From NCBI GenBank assembly GCA_035258765.1, contig DATFWZ010000259.1:1-10716 (forward strand): DNA of 10,716 bases, in the 5' to 3' direction. This DNA is from SIAJ01 sp035258765 (lineage in GTDB: Bacteria; Planctomycetota; Planctomycetia; Gemmatales; Gemmataceae). Below the pieces are notes generated by a model. That model searched no databases. It was not told where the DNA came from and worked only from the letters and a program-made list of their open reading frames with translations. Position 1 is the first letter of the stretch, and the number at the start of each line of letters is the position of its first letter. Shown here in pieces: positions 1 to 6,634 of the stretch. A program made the position numbers and the translations under genes.

Positions 1-171
1 GAGCTGATCGAGCTACTGCGGTCGGCCATGGAGCGATTAGCCACGAACCCGGCCGAGTGCCGGCAACTCGGCGACGCGGCCACCGCGGAGGTCCGCCGCG
101 AGCACACGTGGGGCGCCAAGGCCGAGCGGGTCGCGGCAATCTACCGCGAAGTGCTCGCCGGTAGCCGCTAG
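1..171 (+). CDS. C-terminal fragment of a probable GT4-type glycosyltransferase
   Basis: An open frame enters from the left edge and ends at TAG 169-171, giving the last 56 residues of a protein whose start lies outside the window. The fragment is helical, with the pattern 'a few helical turns, then REHTWGAKAERVAAIYREVL'. A Trp followed by helical residues and a Tyr near the end is the usual C-terminal signature of GT-B fold glycosyltransferases of family GT4, where the last helix crosses back to the N-terminal Rossmann domain. The catalytic E-x7-E region and the nucleotide-sugar site are not in view, so donor and acceptor cannot be named. Another GT-B enzyme with the same final helix is possible. 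Codon use matches the neighbours. Confidence 0.6.
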   Translation, partial: ELIELLRSAMERLATNPAECRQLGDAATAEVRREHTWGAKAERVAAIYREVLAGSR

Positions 172-195
172 CACTGCGCCGCGGCGTTCGCTATC

Positions 196-215
196 CTCCG
201 GGTGCGTCCCCGGAG
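196..215 (+). promoter_or_regulatory. Hairpin overlapping the ribosome binding site of the SMP-30 gene
   Basis: CTCCGGG (196-202) and CCCGGAG (209-215) form a perfect 7-bp GC-rich inverted repeat around a 6-nt loop. The GGAG of the 3' arm (212-215) is the only Shine-Dalgarno-like sequence before the ATG at 222, with a 6-nt spacer, so the stem would bury it. It may be a translational control element or the tail hairpin of the glycosyltransferase gene that ends at 171. There is no T-run after it, which argues against an intrinsic terminator. Confidence 0.35.
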
Positions 216-221
216 AACACT

Positions 222-1154
222 ATGTCCCCCACCTCCATCGCCCTGCTCCTGCTCGCCGCGAGCCCCGGCGAGTTACCCAAGGCCGAGGCCGTCAAGATCG
301 AGGAAGTGGTCCGCGTCCCGAGCTACTGCGAGGGGATCGTCTTCGATCACGCCGGCAACGGCTACATCTCGCACGGCAAGTTCGTCACCAAGATCGCCCC
401 GGACGGAAAGAAGTCGCAATGGCTCGACAGCGGCGGGGCCCCGAACGGGCACAAAATCCTCGCCGACGGGACCCACCTGGTCTGCGACGGCAACCTCCAC
501 GCCGTTCTCCACGTCTCGGGGGAAGGGAAGGTGCTTGCGAAGGCGTCCGAAAAGTGTGACGACAAGCCCCTCCGCGCCCCGAACGACCTGACCCTGGACG
601 TCAAGCACAGCGGGTTCTATTTCACCGACCCGGGCGAGTCGGACGACAAGAAACCGATCGGCACGGTTCACTTCGTGGACAACAAGGGGGTCACGCACCT
701 GTGCGCCGAGGGGCTGGCCTTCCCGAACGGCATCGTCCTCACCCCGGACGGCAAGCGTCTGCTGGTCGGGGAGAGCAAGAAGAACCGCGTGCTCGAGTAC
801 CCCGTCGAGTCACCCGGAAAGTTGGGACCGCGGAAGGTGCTTTGCGAGCTGCCGGAGAAGTCGGGGGCCCAGATTGACAACCAACCTGACGGCATGTGCC
901 TCGACACCGACGGCAACCTGTACGTCGCCCACTACGGCATGCGGCAGGTGCAGGTGGTCAGCCCGGAGGGCAAGGTCGTCCGCCGCTACCCGGGCGGGAA
1001 CCTGACAACGAGCAACGTCGCCTTCAGTGGGCCGAACATGGACACGCTCTACATCACCGGGGGCATCAAGGGCGAAGGGGACAGCGAGGGCGGGCTGTTC
1101 CGGATCAAGCTGGAGGGCGTCAAGGGACTGCGGATCCTGCCGGAGAAGAAGTGA
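222..1154 (+). CDS. Exported SMP-30/gluconolactonase/LRE-like beta-propeller protein
   Basis: A 310-residue protein of the SMP-30/gluconolactonase family, six-bladed propellers that bind a divalent metal and often hydrolyse sugar lactones. Four residues match the usual metal/substrate positions in order and spacing: Glu38 (CEGIVFD), Asn121 (APNDL), Asn169 (FPNGI) and Asp223 (QPDGM). Blade-like repeats such as DGNLYVAHYG and TPDGKRLLVGE run to the C-terminus. Residues 4-13 form a short hydrophobic stretch that may be a signal peptide, but without a basic n-region, so export is likely rather than certain. The ATG at 222 has GGAGA six bases upstream. Planctomycetes carry many paralogues of this family and the substrate cannot be predicted; gluconolactonase activity is a family-level guess. 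It converges with the lipoprotein gene on the other strand, 5 bp away. Confidence 0.85.
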   Translation: MSPTSIALLLLAASPGELPKAEAVKIEEVVRVPSYCEGIVFDHAGNGYISHGKFVTKIAPDGKKSQWLDSGGAPNGHKILADGTHLVCDGNLHAVLHVSGEGKVLAKASEKCDDKPLRAPNDLTLDVKHSGFYFTDPGESDDKKPIGTVHFVDNKGVTHLCAEGLAFPNGIVLTPDGKRLLVGESKKNRVLEYPVESPGKLGPRKVLCELPEKSGAQIDNQPDGMCLDTDGNLYVAHYGMRQVQVVSPEGKVVRRYPGGNLTTSNVAFSGPNMDTLYITGGIKGEGDSEGGLFRIKLEGVKGLRILPEKK

Positions 1155-1179
1155 GGGGCCTAGCGCGGGCCCTTATTCT
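1154..1179 (+). terminator. Weak terminator-like hairpin at the convergent gene ends
   Basis: GGGCC (1156-1160) pairs with GGCCC (1168-1172) around a 7-nt loop. The stem can be extended by a G-U and an A-U pair into the TGA of the SMP-30 gene, and is followed by TTATTCT. The stem is short and the T-run broken, so this is a weak candidate for ending the plus-strand transcript. It lies within the last codons of the opposing lipoprotein gene. Confidence 0.25.
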
Positions 1180-2038
1180 CCAGCCAATCCGACCACGCCT
1201 GCCCGTCCGGGGGTAATTCGTGACCGGTGATCTTGACGAGCGACTCGTGGGACCGGCCTCGGACGGCCACGTCCCTGTCCGTCCGCAACACGCTGACCAG
1301 GGCCCGGATAGCCGCCGGGTCGTCCTTGTAATTGCCGAGTGCGCGGATCGCGGCCAGGCGCACGTCCAGCCGGTCGGTCTCGTTTGTGCCGACCGAGGCC
1401 TCCAGGTTCAAAACAGCGCCGGCCGGCTCAACCCCCGACTTCCCTTTTGACTCCGTCGGCGTCATGGCCACCTGAACCAACAAGTTCAACCCGTCCGGGC
1501 TCCGGTGGCGGCCTAGCGCTTCCAGCGCGCGCGACTGGAGCGTGGTGATCGTGTCCGGGGTGAAGTTCGCGAGAGCTGTCTTGACGCTGCTCAGAGACGC
1601 AGCGGGCGACACGTTCGGATCGGTCGGACTGGGGGCGGGCGGGCCGTCGTACGGGGCGTTCCGGTAGGCGGCCAACAAAATCGGGCCGACGCGCGGGTCG
1701 TCGAACCGGGCCAGGGCTTCCACCGCGGCCAGCCGGCACAGGGCCCGCTTGTCGGTCGTCGCGCTCGCCTGCAGGATCGCGATCACCTTGTCCTGGTCCG
1801 CGCCCGTCCCGCCATTCCGCTTGGGCTCCTTCAGGTCCTTCATGGCCCGGACGCGGTCGTCGCCTTCCTGCACCGTCTCCAGGACGACCATCGGGTCGTC
1901 GGACGAGAACAGGGTGTGGAACGGCCGTTCCTTGAATCGCTCGCTGGTTATCAGGTCATAGGTGCCGGCGCAGCCGGACATGCCGAGGGAGATCGTGGCC
2001 GCCCCGCCGAGGAGAACGCGAGCGAATGATCGAGCCAC
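1160..2038 (-). CDS. HEAT-repeat lipoprotein
   Basis: A 292-residue predicted lipoprotein. With the GTG at 2038 as start, the N-terminus is a classic type II signal peptide: basic Arg3/Arg7, a hydrophobic core at 8-19, and a lipobox-like GMSGC with the lipidated Cys at 23. A strong Shine-Dalgarno (GAGGGGGG) lies 4 nt upstream. An in-frame GTG at 2071 would add 11 residues but has no good ribosome binding site, so it is less likely. After the Cys come Armadillo/HEAT-type helical pairs around residues 83-125, 165-195 and 222-270, with motifs such as CRLAAVEALARFDDPRV and DVRLAAIRALGNYKDD. A Pro/Ser-rich linker lies near 131-150. The ending GHELPPDGQAWSDWL resembles HEAT proteins of Planctomycetes. 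HEAT repeats bind proteins and suggest a scaffold in the cell envelope; the partner is unknown. No catalytic motif is visible. Confidence 0.75.
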   Translation of the reverse strand: MARSFARVLLGGAATISLGMSGCAGTYDLITSERFKERPFHTLFSSDDPMVVLETVQEGDDRVRAMKDLKEPKRNGGTGADQDKVIAILQASATTDKRALCRLAAVEALARFDDPRVGPILLAAYRNAPYDGPPAPSPTDPNVSPAASLSSVKTALANFTPDTITTLQSRALEALGRHRSPDGLNLLVQVAMTPTESKGKSGVEPAGAVLNLEASVGTNETDRLDVRLAAIRALGNYKDDPAAIRALVSVLRTDRDVAVRGRSHESLVKITGHELPPDGQAWSDWLENKGPR

Positions 2039-2482
2039 CGTACCCCCCTCGCCGTTGCGGCGACTTTCCACCCGGTCGTTGCAGAATCGGAAGGGAAATA
2101 CCGATTGGCGAGACTGGAATCAACTCGGATATGCGTCGCCGCACGGACGTGGAAAGTTAAGACGGCCAAGCGACGGGGGGGTGGGTACCGCCTTTGCTAC
2201 GTCGCGAAGGTTCGCCCCCCCACCTGCGCCCTCGTTTCTCAGGCCGCCAATTGCGACATTCTGGTGCCCGGACGAATGGGCGCAAGTCCTTACCGACACA
2301 AGCGGCCCGTCAGGCCGCCTCAGGCCGCCACACATGCACACCAAGTGGCGGTCTGAGGAATTCTGGGCACTTTTGGGGGCTCCAAAACTTGACAGTGGCC
2401 GTAGAGGATCAGACACTCCAGCCCTCGGACCGCTCCGCACCGCCGAATCTACGCCGCCGCCCGATTGAGCTTCGGCCGACCA
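2039..2482. other. Intergenic spacer between the WD40 gene and the HEAT lipoprotein gene
   Basis: About 440 nt without a convincing gene. Open frames on both strands have low-complexity Pro/Arg-rich translations, no recognisable motif and no ribosome binding site, and look like GC-driven artefacts. Small features seen are: three copies of TCAGGCCGCC (2239-2248, 2310-2319, 2320-2329), the last two directly adjacent; a G7 run (2175-2181) facing a C7 run (2215-2221); and a small inverted repeat TTTTGG/CCAAAA (2371-2387) about 100 nt beyond the WD40 stop codon. None is strong enough to call as a terminator, RNA gene or mobile element. The leader and probable promoter of the lipoprotein gene occupy the left end. 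Confidence 0.6.
2095..2123 (-). promoter_or_regulatory. Candidate sigma70-type promoter for the HEAT lipoprotein gene
   Basis: Read on the minus strand, TTGATT (2123-2118) is followed after exactly 17 nt by TATTTC (2100-2095). This is a fair -35 and a poor -10. Transcription would start near 2088, leaving a leader of about 50 nt before the GTG at 2038. Spacing and position are right, but the -10 match is only 3 of 6, so confidence is low. Confidence 0.25.
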
Positions 2483-4999
2483 CTACCTCGGCGGTTCACC
2501 AAGTCGCCCGAGTGCCGCCCGGGCCCCCTTCGTTTCCGGGGCAAGTGGGAGCCCTTCGGCCAACTCGGTCAACAGGGCCCGCGCCTCTTTCGTTGCCGCC
2601 CGCTCCAGGACTTGCATCGCCCGCAATCTCCGAAGCTGCTCCGGCCGGCTGCCCACGTCCGACTTCCGGGCGAGGAGTTGTTCAATCCGCCGGGCGGCTT
2701 CTGGGGCGGGCTTTTGGTCCAACGCCTTCCGCAGAGCCGGGACGGCCAGGTGGCCCAGGTCCTGGAGCTCCTTCACCGCCTTTTCACGGACGCGGAACGT
2801 GTCACTGTTGAGGTCGGCGATGAGCTGTCGGAGCTTCGCTGGGTCCGGGGCGGGCTCCGGGCGGAGGCGAGGACGCAGGTACTCAACGACCAAGTCCGGC
2901 GGAATGTCATTCATTCGCCAGATGACCACGTAGGCGTTCGCCGCTTCGGCGTTCCGAAGGTCAGCCCACCTCTCCTCGAGTTGTTTGGCGCTGGCCGGGC
3001 CGGCGCGGTTCGTCGTCGCGGACAAGTCCCAGACCAGGCCCGTGCCGTCGGTCATCGCCGTAAACGCCCGCACGCGGGGGAGCGCGATCAGCCGGGTCAC
3101 CGTTGGCGAGGTCCGCGCGTCCGCGCCCGGCTGGGACAGCTCCCGCCGGGCGACCTCCTTACCAGTCGGGAGGTCCCAGGCCCGGATGTGGGTGGCGTCG
3201 GTGGCGACGAGACTACGATTGTCCGCCGCGACGGCGAAATGCGAGACCGGACCGGTCGAAACCGTCGTGATCGCCTTGCCGGTGGCGACCTCGTACACGC
3301 CCACCGCCGCGGCTCGCTCCGATTTGAGGCTAACCGCGACCAGCCGCCCGTCCGGGGACATGACCGGCGGGCCCGTGGTGCCGGGCAATGTGGCCCGGTC
3401 CTCACCGGTCTCGAGGTCGATCAGGACGGCGCCCCCGTCCATGCCCAAAGCCAGGGTCTCTCCGTCGGGGGACCAGGCCGTCGGGTGCCGGTCGCCGGGG
3501 ATCGTCCTGCCGCGGAGCGACTTGCCAGTCGCGCCATCCCACACCTTGAGGACGGTGGTCGCCGTCGGTAGTCGGAGCGACTCCAGCGTGACGACTTGCC
3601 CGGCATCGTCCGTCGGTCGAATGTGCAGGTAATCGACGAATCGCTCACCTCCCCGATCCGACTCAGCCAACTTGAACGCCCGGAGTTCCTTCCCCGTCGC
3701 CACGTCCCACACCTGGACAAATCCCTCGTATTGCCCGGACGCCAGCGTCCGCCCGTCGGGCGAGAATGTCACGTTCCGCGTGTAGCGCTGTTCCCCACGG
3801 AGCGGCAGGTGGCGGACCACGGTCCCGCTGGCGGTGTCCCAAAGCGTGACGGCCCGGTCCGACCAGTCCGCGGCCGCGAAGAGCCGGCCGTCGGGGCTGA
3901 CGTCGGTGGCGAGAGTCCAGCCGAAGTTGCCCGGTTGCTCGTGCCGCTCCTTGCCGGTGGCCACGTCCCAGACGCGCAAGTGCGTCCCGTGGGCAACGGC
4001 GACGAATGTCTTCCCGTCCGGGGAGAACGCCAGGCCCCAGGTCCACCCGCCAAGTCGATGCAAGACTTTCCCGGCGGCGAGATCGAACAGGCAGCTCCGC
4101 TCGGACGCCCCGCACCCGAGCACGCGCCCGTCCGGGGAAACCGCGAGCGATAAGTACAGGTCCTTCTGACCCAGAGGGAACGTCGCGATTTCCTTGCCAT
4201 TCTGCAGCTCGAACACGCGAAGGACGGCCTCCTGCTCGCCCGCGTCGTTCTTCATCGAGCAGACAACGAGTCGCTTCGCGTCCGGCGTGAACACGGACGT
4301 CGCGGCATGGCAGGAGAACGACTGTTCCTTCTCCCACGTCGCCGTGCTGAACACGGCGAGCGGCTGTTGCCACGAAACGCCAGCGACGAAGTGCTTACCG
4401 TCCGGCGAGAAATGGAGGTGAAACGAACTGTCCGCACCCCATTGCGGCGCGCCCAGTGAGATCGCGTGCGGTTTTTTGGCCCGCCAGTCCCAGACGTTGA
4501 TCCGACCGTCGTGCTGGGTGACGTAGAGCATCTTCCCGTCGGGGGAGAAGCCGAGTTGGCCGGTTCCCCATTTGGCCACTTCCAGTTCCCCGAGGACTTC
4601 GCCGGAATTCGCGTCGAAAATCGTGGTGACGCCCGGGCTGCAGGCCGCGACCAGTTTCCCGTCTGGTGAGATTGCGAACTGCCGGGCTTGCGTCTTCTTC
4701 AGGGCCACGGCCTTCGTCCGGTGTCCGGTCTCGGGGTCCCACCATCGGACCACTTCGTCGGAGCCGATGGTTACAGCCGTCTTGCCGCCCGCGGGCCAGA
4801 CGAAGTCGGCCAGCCCGGTGTGGCGGAAGCGCGTGGACCCCATCCGCGCCACCGCGCCGGCCGGGAGCGGATCGTCAAATGCGTCCACGGTGGAATTGCT
4901 ACTCGCCGGATTGGTTGACTTTGGCCGAACTGGCTCATCGCCGACCGCCTGCGCGGCGGTCCCGATTAGCAACAAAGTAATGAGGACTGAGGCGGCCAC
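2483..4999 (-). CDS. Secreted WD40 beta-propeller protein with C-terminal HEAT-like domain
   Basis: With the GTG at 4999 as start the product is 838 residues. It begins with a hydrophobic export signal (residues 1-18, ending AAQA before VGDEP), though without basic residues at the front. Residues about 55-660 are a run of roughly a dozen WD40-type blades. Many carry FSPDGK-like turns (e.g. 151-156, 197-202, 325-330, 412-417) and WD pairs such as NVWDW, LRVWDVATGK and VQVWDVATGKE, enough for two propellers. Residues about 670-835 form a helical domain with a HEAT-like segment (LIADLNSDTFRVREKAVKEL and following), a tail seen on many Gemmataceae WD40 proteins. No kinase, sigma factor or cytochrome domain is attached. 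The same frame stays open upstream to 5221, but that stretch is the translated 65-bp repeat array, so I exclude it. A GTG at 5089 inside the repeats is the next-best start. No Shine-Dalgarno precedes 4999. Likely a periplasmic scaffold; no ligand can be named. Confidence 0.8.
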   Translation of the reverse strand: MAASVLITLLLIGTAAQAVGDEPVRPKSTNPASSNSTVDAFDDPLPAGAVARMGSTRFRHTGLADFVWPAGGKTAVTIGSDEVVRWWDPETGHRTKAVALKKTQARQFAISPDGKLVAACSPGVTTIFDANSGEVLGELEVAKWGTGQLGFSPDGKMLYVTQHDGRINVWDWRAKKPHAISLGAPQWGADSSFHLHFSPDGKHFVAGVSWQQPLAVFSTATWEKEQSFSCHAATSVFTPDAKRLVVCSMKNDAGEQEAVLRVFELQNGKEIATFPLGQKDLYLSLAVSPDGRVLGCGASERSCLFDLAAGKVLHRLGGWTWGLAFSPDGKTFVAVAHGTHLRVWDVATGKERHEQPGNFGWTLATDVSPDGRLFAAADWSDRAVTLWDTASGTVVRHLPLRGEQRYTRNVTFSPDGRTLASGQYEGFVQVWDVATGKELRAFKLAESDRGGERFVDYLHIRPTDDAGQVVTLESLRLPTATTVLKVWDGATGKSLRGRTIPGDRHPTAWSPDGETLALGMDGGAVLIDLETGEDRATLPGTTGPPVMSPDGRLVAVSLKSERAAAVGVYEVATGKAITTVSTGPVSHFAVAADNRSLVATDATHIRAWDLPTGKEVARRELSQPGADARTSPTVTRLIALPRVRAFTAMTDGTGLVWDLSATTNRAGPASAKQLEERWADLRNAEAANAYVVIWRMNDIPPDLVVEYLRPRLRPEPAPDPAKLRQLIADLNSDTFRVREKAVKELQDLGHLAVPALRKALDQKPAPEAARRIEQLLARKSDVGSRPEQLRRLRAMQVLERAATKEARALLTELAEGLPLAPETKGARAALGRLGEPPR

Positions 5000-5048
5000 G
5001 CGGGACGAGGCGGAACTCGACGCGCCAAGCGCGGGCGACGCCGAGCGG

Positions 5049-5245
5049 CTCCCGTGGCGACAAGATTCCGATCTTGTCGGCGCCCGCACCAGATCGGAAT
5101 CTCCTGCCCACCACTCCCGTGGCGACAAGATTCCGATCTTGTCGGCGCCCGCACCAGATCGGAATCTCCTGCCCACCACTCCCGTGGCGACAAGATTCCG
5201 ATCTTGTCGGCGGCGTCGCACAAGATCGGAATCTCGTGCCCACGG
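5049..5245. repeat. Tandem array of three 65-bp palindromic repeat units
   Basis: Units start at 5049, 5114 and 5179. The first two are identical over all 65 bp; the third has a changed centre, 2 bp longer, and a different right end. Each unit contains a perfect 9-bp stem CGACAAGAT/ATCTTGTCG around a TCCG tetraloop (5058-5079 in unit 1, 5188-5209 in unit 3). Each also contains a second, downstream copy of the arm (AGATCGGAATCT) that can instead pair with AGATTCCGATCT. In unit 3 this long stem is 15 bp perfect, and with CCGTGG/CCACGG at the rim the element spans 5182-5245. The array lies between the dapA stop codon (9 bp away) and the WD40 start. It looks like a REP/MITE-type dispersed element that has been duplicated; copies elsewhere cannot be checked here. 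Confidence 0.85.
5182..5245 (-). terminator. Large palindrome just downstream of dapA, possible transcript end
   Basis: The third repeat unit is a 64-bp imperfect palindrome with a 15-bp perfect inner stem (AGATTCCGATCTTGT against ACAAGATCGGAATCT) and a 12-nt GC-rich loop. It starts 9 bp after the dapA stop in the direction of dapA transcription. Its position suits a 3'-end stabiliser or terminator for dapA, but no T-run follows on the minus strand, so intrinsic termination is not shown. Confidence 0.3.
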
Positions 5246-5254
5246 ATGCCCTCC

Positions 5255-6142
5255 CTATAGGAGCCCGTATTGCACAAGCGTCTTCCGCACCTTATCTCGG
5301 CCCGCGTCGTCGAGCGGGGTCATCGGTAGCCGCAGCTCCCCGGTGCCGCGACCGAGCAGGGCCAATGCCGCCTTGAGCGGGATCGGGTTTGTTGCCACCC
5401 CGAGCATGTCGCGGCACAGGGGGAACAATTTCCGGTGCCAGCGCTGGGCCTCCGCGACGTTCCCGGCGTCGAACGACTTGACCAGCGCCTTCATGTCCCG
5501 CGGGACAATGTTCCCGACCACCGACACCACTCCGCGGCCGCCGATGCTCATGAGCGGGAGCGTCAGCGAGTCGTCCCCGGAGAGGATCGCGACGTCGCAC
5601 AGGGCCGCGATTTGCGAAGCCTGGTCGAGCGACCCGGTCGCCTCCTTCACTGCCACCAGCTGCGGGCACTTCTCGGCGATGCGGGCGATCGTCTCGGGCA
5701 GGATGTTCGAACCGGTCCGGCCGGGGATGTTGTAAAGGATCTGCGGCAGGTCCACGGCCTCGGCCAGCGTGAGGAAGTGGCGGTAGTAACCCTCTTGGGT
5801 CGGCTTGTTGTAGTACGGGCCGACGACGAGTGCCCCGTCGGCGCCCGCCTTCTTGGCGAACTTCGTCAGTCGGATCGCTTCCTTGGTGGAGTTCGACCCG
5901 GTCCCGGGCACGACCCGGATCCGCCCGCGGGCCCGCTCGCACACGGCCGCGATCACTCGCTCGTGTTCGTCGTGGTCGAGTGTCGGCGACTCGCCGGTGG
6001 TGCCGACGGGCGCCAGGCAGTCGGTCCCCTGGTCGATGTGCCAGTCCACCAGCTTGCCGAGCTCGGCCAAGTCGATGTCCCCGTTTCGGAACGGCGTGAC
6101 CAGGGCGACGGTCAGCCCCGCGAACTTTTCACCCCGGGTCAT
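5255..6142 (-). CDS. dapA: 4-hydroxy-tetrahydrodipicolinate synthase
   Basis: A 295-residue class I aldolase of the DapA (DHDPS) family, the usual length. It condenses pyruvate with L-aspartate-4-semialdehyde in the first committed step to diaminopimelate and lysine, in the cytoplasm. Visible hallmarks are PVGTTGES with Thr48/Thr49, PYYNKP with Tyr111, LYNIPGRTG with Tyr137 and Arg142, and the Schiff-base Lys166 in VAVKEATG. Together these match the E. coli set Thr44/Thr45, Tyr107, Tyr133, Arg138 and Lys161. GDDSLTLPLMSIGGRGVVSVVGN is the expected pyruvate-side region. Arg142 of the carboxylate-binding site favours DapA over N-acetylneuraminate lyase and other family members. The ATG at 6142 is preceded by a GAGAG-containing leader with only weak ribosome-binding character. 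No other dap gene is adjacent. The next gene on the same strand (WD40) is separated by the repeat array, so co-transcription is doubtful. Confidence 0.93.
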   Translation of the reverse strand: MTRGEKFAGLTVALVTPFRNGDIDLAELGKLVDWHIDQGTDCLAPVGTTGESPTLDHDEHERVIAAVCERARGRIRVVPGTGSNSTKEAIRLTKFAKKAGADGALVVGPYYNKPTQEGYYRHFLTLAEAVDLPQILYNIPGRTGSNILPETIARIAEKCPQLVAVKEATGSLDQASQIAALCDVAILSGDDSLTLPLMSIGGRGVVSVVGNIVPRDMKALVKSFDAGNVAEAQRWHRKLFPLCRDMLGVATNPIPLKAALALLGRGTGELRLPMTPLDDAGRDKVRKTLVQYGLL

Positions 6143-6305
6143 GGGAGGACTCTCTGGGTAGTACGACGGCGGTGTTGCGGAGGTTGTAGGGATGGTACGC
6201 TCTCACGGCGAGCGAGCGGCCTCCGGGTAGGTACCACTTGCCGGGCGGGACCTTTGCGCCCCCGGAAACAAAGAATCAAAGCGGCGCTGCCGGGTGCGGG
6301 TGCAC

Positions 6306-6460
6306 AGGAGTAGGAGTAAGAGCAGGAGCAGTAGAAGGAACGCCGTGAACGCCAGCGCTCCTTGTCGTGTCCAAGTCGGTTGGCCGGCCGCGGACTCCTA
6401 CTCTTACTCTTGCTCTTCCTCCTAATCCTCTTCCTCCTCTTACTCTTTCTCTTGCACTTA
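6306..6460. repeat. Inverted hexanucleotide purine and pyrimidine tracts
   Basis: On the left are six consecutive purine-rich hexamers of type AGGAGN/AAGAGN (6306-6341). On the right are eleven consecutive pyrimidine-rich hexamers of type CTCTTN/CTCCTN (6395-6460), the last few degenerate. The two tracts are on opposite strands of the same motif family, and GTGCA/TGCAC sequences sit at the outer ends, so the whole forms an imperfect inverted repeat with a loop of about 53 nt. It could extrude a cruciform, form triplex DNA, or give a long RNA stem. Strict 6-nt periodicity in both arms argues against chance. Confidence 0.75.
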
Positions 6461-6540
6461 GTCCTCCGGGGCCCGAGGACGCCAGCGGGGCGGCAAGCCA
6501 GCACGGCAGAATGGGAATTCTGCCGCCACGGTAGTGCCTC

Positions 6541-6634
6541 CGATTTCGCCGTCATTCCCGATTTCAATGGAACTCTCGGCGAAATTGACCGTCGAAATCG
6601 CACCAACCGGCAGGGTCCCGCGCCGACTGCCGGT
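6541..6634. repeat. Cluster of inverted repeats, possible operator region
   Basis: Three perfect inverted repeats lie close together. ATTTCGCCG (6543-6551) faces CGGCGAAAT (6577-6585) across 25 nt. CGATTTCG (6541-6548) faces CGAAATCG (6593-6600). ACCGGCAG (6606-6613) faces CTGCCGGT (6627-6634) across 13 nt. They sit 180-270 nt before the exbB-like start in the divergent promoter region. Regulator binding sites or RNA hairpins are both possible; no known operator consensus was recognised. Confidence 0.4.

Noticed and set aside
2175..2221. G7 and C7 runs as a hairpin or G-quadruplex element
   Set aside because: The pairing is homopolymeric with a 33-nt loop and no further complementarity beyond a 4-bp inner stem; too weak in GC-rich DNA.
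2371..2387. TTTTGG/CCAAAA inverted repeat as the WD40 gene terminator
   Set aside because: Six-base AT-rich stem, about 100 nt beyond the stop codon, with no T-run on the minus strand.
2389..2418. TTGACA at 2389-2394 as a + strand promoter
   Set aside because: No acceptable -10 lies 16-18 nt downstream (GACACT region) and no + strand gene follows.
2465..3571. 368-codon + strand frame antisense to the WD40 gene
   Set aside because: The opposite strand carries clear WD40 and HEAT-like motifs; the + frame shows no recognisable domain.
5049..5245. CRISPR array
   Set aside because: Only three units, adjacent with no unique spacers, 65-bp period, and no cas genes; this is a tandem palindromic repeat.
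4572..5735. Long + strand frame across the WD40 gene, the repeats and dapA
   Set aside because: It lies antisense to two well-supported genes and has Ser/Arg/Pro-rich low-complexity translation, typical of shadow frames in GC-rich DNA.
6139..6606. Open frame on - rich in Lys/Arg and Ser, resembling a basic nucleic-acid-binding protein
   Set aside because: Composition comes from the purine tract on the minus strand; it overlaps the dapA start and has no conserved motif.
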